The notes beneath the pieces are model-generated. The model was not told where the DNA came from and searched no databases. It saw nothing but the letters and a program-made list of their open reading frames with translations. A stretch of 64,000 nt of DNA from Balanoglossus misakiensis (lineage: Eukaryota > Hemichordata), in contig CM082588.2 in NCBI GenBank assembly GCA_040954595.2, positions 7,626,001-7,690,000 of the forward strand, read 5' to 3'. Made by a program: the position numbers and the translations under genes. The first letter of the stretch is position 1. Every line of letters starts with the position of its first letter. Shown one piece after another: positions 46,474-57,500 of the stretch.

Positions 46474-48183
46474 CATTTCAAAAAGTACATAGGCTTGTTG
46501 TTGTGCAATGTTTATTGGAATGTGTTCTGTTGTGTTCAACTTTGATGCAAGTGGTCGGCACTGGATTATAACAATCCCTCTAACTGCAGTCCACTCTCAT
46601 CACGACCCTGTCTTATTCTCCATGAACATGGATAACACGAATATCTAATATCAAATATCTCATGCATACCCTTCTAAATTATCAAACGTTCGCGAGACTT
46701 ACTTCGGAAGTCTTCTTTGTTTTTGTTTTCTATACCCATGACAACATTTATATGGTTTGGAGTTCGTTTCTATTAATGACAAGTATTGTTTGGCTATATG
46801 GCACGGAACCAACAAGATTAAGCAAACTTACTGAACAGGGCTGGTGACATTAACGCGTTTGAAATCATAACCATTTTGACTACCCCGTCATCTCATCGGT
46901 TGTTACAAGCCTTACAAAGTATCGCGGTATTGTATCTCTCGCGAATAACCCCTCACACTTTCCACCCGTACACAAACAATCTCTGACGTTATCCGATGCT
47001 TGGCACTAGCCAAAGACAAATACTACCAGGTTTGGCTAGCAGACCTGACTATTGGTTAGTAGTTTCTAAACACATGCTTGTCTGTATTGTCTCTGCTGAT
47101 ACTCGCCCAGCAATAACAGCAGATCACAATGCAATTTCCCTGAAGATATAGTTGTTCCAAAATATCAGGGAACCAGATTACTGGATATTCCACACAAGTT
47201 TATTAAAATACGAAAATTACAAAAAGTTAATTAGACAGTGGGGTAATTACGGATACAACTGAACGGAACAAAGATACGTGTGATACCAGAAAACTGCTTT
47301 AGATGCATAGAGTCTCTTATCTAGACTGAAAGGACATTGTCGGAGCGCCCGCACAGGACTGAATCTTTCAGTGTAAAGAGTCTCTGGCGCGTTGGCTTAA
47401 TGCCTTGATCTCCATCCCCAACACAACAAACAAACACTTTTTTTTAAGTGGACAAAAATAGTCAACCTTTGAGCAAAATTTTGAAATTATCTGGCAATTT
47501 TATTAGTAAAGCTACTTATTATAAACGATATAAAATTAGACACTCTACATTATAGTGATTTGAATAAAATAACAAAAACAAAAAAAATACTAACGTGAAG
47601 TATAAAATTTGGATCCCAAACACAAATTTGGTGCAGAGTATATATATATATGTGCAGTCAATATTCACACTCACACCAATATGCATCGTGGTTTCCAAAA
47701 TATGAAATTAAGGATTTATACGATCGGTAAAGTTGAATGCAATGCCACTTGTTACAATTGCGAATTTGAAGATTCTCCTAAAAATGTGGTATCAAACTAA
47801 TATTTAAAATAGAGCTCACAATGCTAGACTACAGCCACGAAAAATAAAATGCCGCGCGCGGGAGAATGTCCGCCATTTAAAATGAAACATGGTGACAGCA
47901 CGATTGTTTAAAAAGCCTATATGCAAAATTTAATTCAAATGACAAAAGAAGCGTCTTTGTCAATTTTCGATGTGATGTTATCGAAAGCGACAGTTCGACC
48001 TTGTTGTATATCTTTGAACATTTCTTCATACACATTTAGGTTGAAAATGTGCGATCACTTTCAGTCGAATAAGAACCGTTGGCCTGGCGGAAGATTACTG
48101 GCGAGCTTCTACGAAACATCTAGGACTACTTGCAAACTTCAGTGAAGTTAAAGCAGCGTGTTTCAGCCTTTCAAAGTCTATCA
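46474..48183. other. intergenic region, no gene seen
   Basis: Short frames only. The segment GCGCCCGCACAGGACTGAAT near 47345 resembles one near 27315 and is probably a dispersed repeat. No RNA gene was recognised. Confidence 0.5.
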
Positions 48184-48412
48184 TTAAAGGGAAGCGGTCG
48201 TCGCGCCGCATTTGTTTGTCTATAAACATTACAATTCATCCACAAATCCCTGAAATTAGATCATTCTTAGAATGAACGAAGCAGCCAACCGTAGCGTAGA
48301 CTGGGCATGACAGCAACTGAAGATCCTAGTAGGTCGTGGCGACTGCAGTGGCGGGAGGAAATATTCTCATCAAGGGGGACACCCTCGCGGCGCGACGACC
48401 GCTTGCCTTTAA
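48184..48412. repeat. T2/Kolobok-like MITE (AGGGAAGCGG termini), 229 bp
   Basis: TTAA on both sides and 22-bp inverted repeats: AGGGAAGCGGTCGTCGCGCC on the left and the complement on the right with one mismatch. The interior carries one partial 63-bp minisatellite unit (CGACTGCAGTGG, ATTCTCATCAAGGGGGACACC). The right end is 99 bp past the stop of the large membrane-protein gene, so it may be in its 3' UTR. Confidence 0.85.
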
Positions 48413-48510
48413 CATTTCTGAACCTTTTGAATTGTCCATAACTATACATGTACACAATGTAGTGTCCAGCGCACATTGTCGAAGCACGAAGCTTTGTCGA
48501 ACTGCATATT

Positions 48511-51500
48511 CTATGCATTAGCGGCAGCAGCATTGCTGTTCACTCTCTCATTATCGTCCCACGGATCAGCTGTAGTCAAGGGACTTCTCTCAGACGGCGC
48601 CGCCGATCGCGAGTCCGAATAGTCCCACGTCATTGACACGTTGTCGTATTCCCCGCCACGGTGACGTCGACGGTAGCTGATGGTGCCGATCGCTACAAGC
48701 ATGACAACCACCAAGACCCCGGCCACGATGATGCCGGCGAGTGCGGTCACAGACAAGTGGTTGCCAGTGCTGGTCTGCTCGTCGAAGTTGACGTCATCTG
48801 GGGCATTGGGGTTGTATGGCCCGTCTGGCTCATCAAAATCATCCGGTCCGCCGTCTACAGCGTCAGCCGAGTAGTTGAATGGATATGATCGTGGTGGGCA
48901 TACTGGAACCGCGCAGGGCAAGAACGAGTAGGTCATCTGCAGATAGATTGCCTTCACATTTCTGGTATCAACATCCGGGTTGTACTTCGGAGAGACACTG
49001 AGCGCCCATGGTCCGATGGGGCTCAAGGCTACATAGTCGCTGGTTTCATCCACGCTGATACGGGTGTTCTCGACGTAGATATTGACCTGTTTAGAGGACG
49101 ATTTTCTGCCAGAGTATAGCGTCAGGTCCTTTACATTGTAATCGAAGAGCATGGTTCGAGGGGCGTGTGTGAATGTCCACGGCTCGCCGTTCTTGTCATA
49201 CACCGTGGAGGAACCGTAGCGTTTGAGCCACACTCGGAGATTGTCATCGCGGGTTTTCACGCCAGGTAACCAGACGCGCACATCCAACATGCGCACGTTG
49301 GTCAGCGGCGCCAGTTGGTCTTCTTTGCCCGTGACCGTGAACGCCATGTCACCAGTCCTGTCCAATTCTGCAAAGTCGTCCGGGAATTCGTCTCTGCTGA
49401 TGACAATGCTGTTGACCATGGGTGGGGAGTCTTGGTTGAAGATCTGGGCTTGGCTGCCAAGTTGTTCGATCTTGTCAACCATGTGGATGCGATTGTTGGC
49501 CAGCCACGCCTCAAGAAGGGCAATTCTGGAGTCGTCGAACTTGAAGACTCTGTTCTCTAAGAACTGGTAGTTGTAGGCTTCTTGGAGAAGTTTCATCTTA
49601 TCCACGATGGCGTCTTTGAGGTTGGTGTAGATACGACTGATGGTAATGGCGTACTCGATAACCGTGGGGTCAAATCCCTTCCCCATTTCACTTCGAAGTC
49701 TCGACTCTTCCAGCTGAAGTACGCCATACTGAGTATCCAACGTGGAGATCCTTAGGACAACCGAGTCATGGTGCAAGATTTTATCGTTGACAGACCTGCA
49801 ATTGATAATTGTTATAAAATTAGGGAGTTACAAAGTTTCAGTTTATCCGAAACGGGGCGTCATTTCATCTGAGGGGATACTAGTAATTCCTTCCACCATA
49901 AAACCTTTTTCACAAGTTCTTATCTGTCTTCTAGAGGAACAAGTCCCATACCGACCACCCGGTGAAATATTAACGCACATCCGTTAACTAACAATGTTAG
50001 TTCTGGGACAACGATCACTTGGCATTCCAGTATGGAATTTATGTATTTGTCCACGACCGTGATTTGTCATTCAACTCGATTAGAACTTCTGTGTTATACT
50101 ATAATCTAGAAAATAGCCTGATAGTTTAGATTGGTATATTTGAATTACGGACAGAGGGCTGTCTAAAACTTACTGTGAGAGGTCCATATATGATTGAATA
50201 CGGGACTGGGCATCTCTACATTCTGGAAGGAACAGATACTGCTCCAACAGCTGCAAACAATTGTAGTAACATAAATTATGCAGATTATGCAAAGAGCAGG
50301 CTCCACGTCAGGCGGGACAGTAGGCCCGTGTGCAAAAAAAGGTCCACTACCTGGTTTGGAGTGTGAATCGACACAGCAGGCAATGTTTGGAAGTGATAAT
50401 ATGATAGAGATTTCGATTGGAAATCAAGGGCATGTTATAGACACTGAAACATTCATTTACCGTCACATCCTACCACATTGCGATCACTTTTATCAATGCA
50501 AACATCAGTCGTTGACATGTGTTTGTTGATTATGTTACGGTCACTCCACACACGGTGTGCGGAGTGACCGTGATTAGAGAGGTTTAGTTACACGTAAATA
50601 CGCGTACGTCTGACGGCAGGCAGTGGCGTTCGCGTATGCGTAGCGACGCGTGAATTTTGCGGTTTAGTTGTACGTTTTGAATAGCTAAAATATTTAAAAA
50701 CAATAGAAAATTCAAATATTTATCACTTCAATAAATTTTGTGTGTGATGAAAATTCTCTAAGATCACCACCCTTGCAATAAGTTTCTTGACTGCAGTGGA
50801 AAGATAGTTTAGTGAAGTTTTTCGATGTCTTTGTCGAGGCGTCGACGCGTCCACTGAAAACGTAGTTTGGGAATACATTTTTGTGTTTATGTTTTGAAAA
50901 CACCAAATAGCGCCGGTTTTAGCACATATGGCAGATTTTTTTAGATAACATGGATGCTGGCTACATCACAATTGCACTGCAAAGATCAATCGCCCAAATT
51001 AAAGAGAGAATATCGAGAAATTCCGAAAAAATGTTACACGTAATCATGATTACGCGTAGAAGCGTCGCTTGCCGTTCCGAACGTCTGTTCTACGCGTACG
51101 CGACCTCTGCTTATCACGTGACAATGACGCTACGCGTACTGATCGAACGTATTTACGTGTAACTAAACCTCTCTATTAGAGAGGTTTAGTTACACGTTAC
51201 ACGTTACACGTTAGTTACACAGTACGCGTAGCGTCATTGTCACGTGACAAGCAGAGGTCGCGTACGCGTAGAACAGACGTTCGGAACGGCAAGCGACGCT
51301 TCTACGCGTAATCATGATTACGTGTAACATTTTTTCGGAATTTCTCGATATTCTCTCTTTAATTTGAGCGATTGATCTCTGCAGTGCAATTGTGATGTAG
51401 CCAGCATCCATGTTATCTAAAAAAATCTGCCATATGTGCTAAAACCGGCGCTATTTGTTGTTTTCAAAACATAAACACAAAAATGTATTACCAAACTACG

Positions 51501-54500
51501 TTTTCAGTGGACGCCTCGACAAAGACATCGAAAAACTTCACTAAACTATCTTTCCACTGCAGTCAAGAAACTTATTGCAAGGGTGGTGATCTTAGAGAAT
51601 ATTCATCACACACAAAATTTATTGAAGTGAAAAATATTTGAGTTTTCTATTGTTTTTAACTGTTGTTGTTATTCAAAACGGACAACTAAACCGCAAAATT
51701 CACGCGTCGCTACGCATACGCGAACGCCACTGCCTGCCGTCAGACGTACGCGTATTTACGTGTAACTAAACCTCTCTATTATGTCTAGAGGAATACGCCA
51801 TTCTCATAAAGAGGGCGCCCTTCCCCAATATGGCGTCATCTCCAAGCAGACGATGCGAAAACGAGGCCAGTAAACCAAGGAGTACTGCTCAAGCTCGTCT
51901 AGTTTGCCGTATATATGATACAATTTACGGGTAAAAATTACCTTACGAAAATATATGGCTACCAAACGTCGTTTCCAACTAAAGAGACGATACACAAGAC
52001 GATGATGTTTTTACTCTGTGACTTACTGGCCTCGTTTTCGCGTCGTCTTGGAAGGGCGCCCTCTTTATAAAAATGGCGTATGCAATACTTCACTGACAGA
52101 TTCTAAGTTTTACCTTTTGTAATTCCTTTCCGTCAGCAACAATCTTAACTGAGTTTTCCTGTCCTCTCTTTTCGATGGTGTCTTTGATTTTCTCGTACTG
52201 TTCCTCGATCCCACCGATCGTCGTTACAATGGTCCCAACCGATTTATCATAGATTCCGCGGACATCTTCAATGATGGTGCCCACGCCGACTATTTGATCG
52301 AAGATACCCTTTCCCTGGAGTCCTTTGACAGAGTCGAGCGCTCCGACGAACTCACCGAAACCACCAGACAGCGACTGAAATCCTGGATAATTCACAACAG
52401 AAAAATATTTTTTGCAATGTTACAACCTTATTATAATCATCTTACATCTCCGTTAGTTTTTGATGAGTTTCGTATTACTTGGTTTCCACAACGCCGCCGG
52501 GTACGATCGAGCGTATTGAGTCTCGCGTTCTGGGAAATGATGCCTAACGCTTGTATTACAGATTTCATTTTCATAGTTCAAATTTCGAAGTCTTGTAATT
52601 TAACTCACCTCCCGTGGCTAAAGTGAATATTTTCACAGCAGCGCCTATGATATTCAAAATGTCTCTGAAAATCATTTTGGATCTCTGTTTGACCAGGTAT
52701 ATATCCACAGCGTTCTTGCAGTTGGCTGAAATGCCTTCAGCCGAGACGCGAGATTCTCGTTGCAGATGGATGAGTTCACTGAGCTCTGATTTGATCTGAG
52801 GACATTAATACAAATACATGTTTTGAAAATGTGTGCATAGGGATATAAACCCGAATCATGTATTTTCATATAGATCCTTAGTCTAGAATCTAGACTCCAG
52901 TGATTCTAAAATGAAGACCAAAATGCTCGACTGTTCGTGGTGAGTGAGCAACGCTAAAAACAACAACACCGATCTGGATTATAGACTAACAAATTCAGTG
53001 TGTTATGGAAAATCATTATTTTTTTATACAGATAAACAGAAAAAGCCGAAAAACAGAACAAAAACACCGGGAAGATTATGCAGAAGCAGTGAAAAGATTT
53101 GCATAGTAAAAAGGCGCCAAACATCCGGGTATTTGTCCAATATACCTGATATAACTCCTCCATTTTGTCTTCTCTTGTTTTATCCAGTACATCCATGTTG
53201 TATCGAGTATGTCCCATACAATCTTGAATGATAGCTTGTCTGCGCTGTATTTCGGTCGATTTGGCAAAATACAGGTTGTAGTCGACCTCCACGTGTCGAG
53301 CGTAGGGTACGATATCGTTGCTAAGGTAACTGTAAATGCTGTTGTAAGAACTGAGAGGCATGCTGTTCGGTGCGTGAGCCCAGAAGTCCAGACCTACATG
53401 GTAAGAAGGCGAAATGGTGGACATTATTATAATAAACTCAAAATACAATGAAAAGTCAATTAAAGTTTGCAATTGGTGCTCTCTGGCGAAAAACCCTGAT
53501 CGGTGAAAAGTGAGGTACTTTCAAAGAAGGATTGAAAAATCATGACCACACTACTTAACCCTTTCACCCCCAGTTCCTTCTTTAGAGGTCCAAGTTTACC
53601 ATACGAAGCAATGGGTTTGGGCTGAACCATGGTGGTGAAAGGGTTAAAGCTCCAGTAGGTTAAACTCTGGACTATTTTCTCAGTATAGAAAATGAGGAAC
53701 GAAAATAATTGTGAATCTCACAACTTTCACGTAACTGCTACACTCATCCACAACCATTACAAATCTCATCTTACCATGTGACAATTGTCTCAGGTACAGC
53801 AAAGACTGATTTGCATATTGCTGAAGTTCAAGATCACTGGAATACCGACCGGTGTAGTACACCCAGAGGTAAACATCCCTTGCTGACGTAAACTCCCCGT
53901 TCTTGTAATATCTGCAATGTAAATAACACATTCGTGTGTAAGTAGTTTCATTTCAATTTTTCCTTGTACCGATTCTTGAGGGAAAAAATGAAACTGAGTA
54001 TTAAATGCATTTTAACCAGTTTTATCATTAAGTAATATCAGAGGCATGTTTGCTGAGTTAGATTTTGGCTTTGTTGGCTTCCTCTGATATGATTAGCAGG
54101 TTTAAAATGCACTCAAAATACCTCACACATTATTTTCGTATGTAAGGCCAAACAGATGAATTGCAGCGCCCTCTCCAGGACCAAATAAGCCTAGATAGAC
54201 AAGTCGACTTGTTCTGATCATAATTACCAAACTTTCATCTGACCTTGAGCTTGAGCATGATTATATAACGGTATGTTTCTCTTACTTGTTTCCTTCTCGT
54301 ATTGTAACTTGCACCATTTCCGTGGAGACGTACTTAGAAAATTCATCGAAGTCAATGGATCGCATTTCAAAGTTGCCACGGGAACCTCGGTTGGCCATGG
54401 GCGCTGAGGGCGCTTTACTACCGGTATCACCTGAAATGAGGAAGCGAAACCGCGTGTTCACGCTTGTATCCCGTGATAATGAAGTAATTGTAAGTACAGC

Positions 54501-57500
54501 TACTGGTTTCAATGTGATAAAATTCTAAAGAGGTGATGTCAACAGTTGAAATGATTTGTTCATCCATGACTTTTCAATCGAGGAAGTAAGAATTCAGCAG
54601 AGAGATCAGCTGAACTGAGAGGTACCCACCTTGTGGTCCGTATGCGCCATTATTCCCCTCGCACTTTTTCTTCTTCCTCCACAACCATCCATGCGACTTA
54701 CAGCGCGTCTTGCTTCCCATACCACCGGGTCCCCCGACCCCTGGTCGGCCTGGTTTCGCCTGTTGACCGGGCTGTCCGCCATCCACGTTCAGCAGTGGTA
54801 GGTCGACTGACGTCAAGAGATTCATATCCATATCCTCCCACGTTTGATTCAGTGTCAAGAAGGTGACGTCACCACCGCGGCCTGTTTGTGCAGGGGAAGG
54901 CAAAAACATGGTTAAAGGTATACGGTCACCTCCACACGCCCATGTATGGCTGAAATGGCGTATTTGAGTGTTCTAAAGAACATATGGTGACGCTCTTTTT
55001 TCGCGTGTGCCACCCACTGAAAATCTGTGATTGGCTAGTTCTCAATTAGCCATGGTAACTTTAGCTAAATTTGCATAGGTGACCGTATACCTTTAACGCA
55101 GAAGATTTTATACTGTATTGCGAAGCTAAGATGTCTCCACTTGCCGGAAATTCAACCAGAGAAATATCGTGATGACATTAAACCGACAGAGGAAAGTAGG
55201 GAGAAAGGGGAAATACAGAAAAGGGAAGAATTTTTTAAAAAAAGCAGGAAACTGTGATGGACCTAGTGACAGGCACAATAGAATAGTTTCAGCACACACT
55301 GCAGAGATTGTGAAGCCGTATTTAACCTATTGGAAACTCTGCCAGCAGATCCCCCCTGGTATTTAAACATCATCCACAGTTATAGTAAGTAAAACCTAAG
55401 CAGAAGTAGGTACTAAAAGAGCAAAATGAAGAACTGTCCACCGATTCTTGTATGGGTAGAGCTTTCACGAGATGGAGCTTTATGTGCCAATAATGTAACC
55501 ATTGTATATGTTTACAATATTCACATATTTCACTGCTAATTCAGGACTTAAACGTCGCCTTAAAGGGACAAAGTCTCTATACAAGACATCGTTTATGTTA
55601 TTCTACATGTGGATATATAGTGAATCAACGTTCGACCACGCACAACTTCCACCCCGTTTGTAGGATATGAGAGTGAAAAGTTCGCCAAAATGAATAAATG
55701 GTAGAGACCCTTTAATGATGTGGCTATACACACCTCCGTCACCCGATCTCCCTGGTTTCCCGGCATTGCCGCCTCTGCCACCTTTGTGGCCCTGTGTGGA
55801 ACGACCGCGACAACAAGCATCATAGTCTCTGAAATGTCAAACACAGAACCAGATAAGCACATCGACTTACTAACAAAGCCACGCGCAACGGATTACAGTA
55901 ATATAAGGGACAAAGTCTCTCTCTCGCTGCCCTTTTACCATTAATCATGTCCGATACAAGACACCGTTTATGTTATTCTACATGTGGATATGCAGTGAAT
56001 CAAGATTCAACCACACACACCTTCTATCCCGATTGTAGACACGAGAGTTAAAAACTCGCCAAAATGAATATAAATCGGTCTTAGCCATTTATTCATTTTG
56101 AGCGAGTTTTTTACTCTCATACCAAGTGGGATGGAAGTTGTGTGTGGTCGAACGTTCATTCACTACATATACACATGTACATTATGTATTGTATCAAACA
56201 TAATTAATGGTAAAAGGGCAGCGAGAGAGAGACTTTGTCCCTTTAAGTAAAAGTGTAGGTATTGTATGAAGACTTACGTATTTGGGCTGCCTGCAGCGCC
56301 CTCGCGACCATTACCACCATCTTGTCCCCGTCCTCCAGGTCCTCCTTGCGACTTGACCTCGAGCTGACCTCCAAATAGGAATGCAACATACATCTTGACG
56401 TCACCACCTTGGTTACCTTTCCCACCTTGACCGCTTGAGTTAGCGAAAGGATAGTCAGAGACAGTCAGTCAGTCAGATATAGACAAAGAGATGAGACAAA
56501 CTAGAGACAGAGAAAGACTGAACATCATTGACGCTATTAAGGACATAACATCTCAAAAAGAAAATTTCTTCTTCGGATTCATAATATTGTTATAAAAGAA
56601 TTAGAAACATTTATTTACCCGTCGCGGCCATTTTCTCCCGGTGAAACGCCATCATCAGCCGGCAACTTATTATCTGGTTGGCCAGGAGACTGAAAAGACG
56701 CATCAATCGTCGCTTTCTCTCCAACCACGGTCAAGTTGACAGCGGTGATGTAAACATTTCGACCTTTCCATTTGATGTTACCCTTGACAGTGACACTGAC
56801 CGCCTGCAGGTAGAAATCTTTGCACGGATCGTAGATGGCGCTGTTTGCATCCAGGAATACTGACGTTGCCAGAATTTCAACCCGGTCGTCCGTCACCTAG
56901 ATGAGTCATAGTAGAAAAGGGGAAATAAACTGAATGGAAATTCAATTCGAGTGAAAACATCTCTTATAACTGAATTACGTCATTGTTGTTTCGTTTGAGC
57001 ACGGGACACTCTGAAAACTATATAGATGGACCGCTGGAAATAAAATGTGGAAACATTTGCGCAAATTTGTTCTCGTATTAACAAATAAAATAACGGAGAC
57101 AGAATAACGATCTAGATTGCGACTCTATATGATATGAACTTAATTATCGTGTGAATAATAGTTGGTATGTTCATTTATGCAAAGTTTTGAACTCAAATCT
57201 CCTGGCGGCGCAAAAATAAGTGATATTTATTGATACTGACAAAGAGAACAAATTAGGGTGTTGCAAAGACCGAAGTGGCTGTGGTGAGATTTGTAGTGTA
57301 CACAGAAACACGAAACCTGACAGCGACTTCCTCAAAATTGAATCCAAAATAAATCGTCTGTTTGAATGGCTTTTGTGGACAGAGATCAGCGTCCCTGTTC
57401 CTGTATGTAAAAGGTGCAACTAAACAGTAAACCCGTAGACACTTGGCCTACTCCCCAACTTTTCCATCAACTATATATAGGTATAGGTTAAATATTGTCG

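Noticed and set aside
49795-52114. Direct joining of exon 11 (ending 52114) to the last exon (starting 49795) of the large gene
   Set aside because: The phases do not fit (0 against 2). The 77-bp exon at 50250-50174 has good splice sites and restores the frame.
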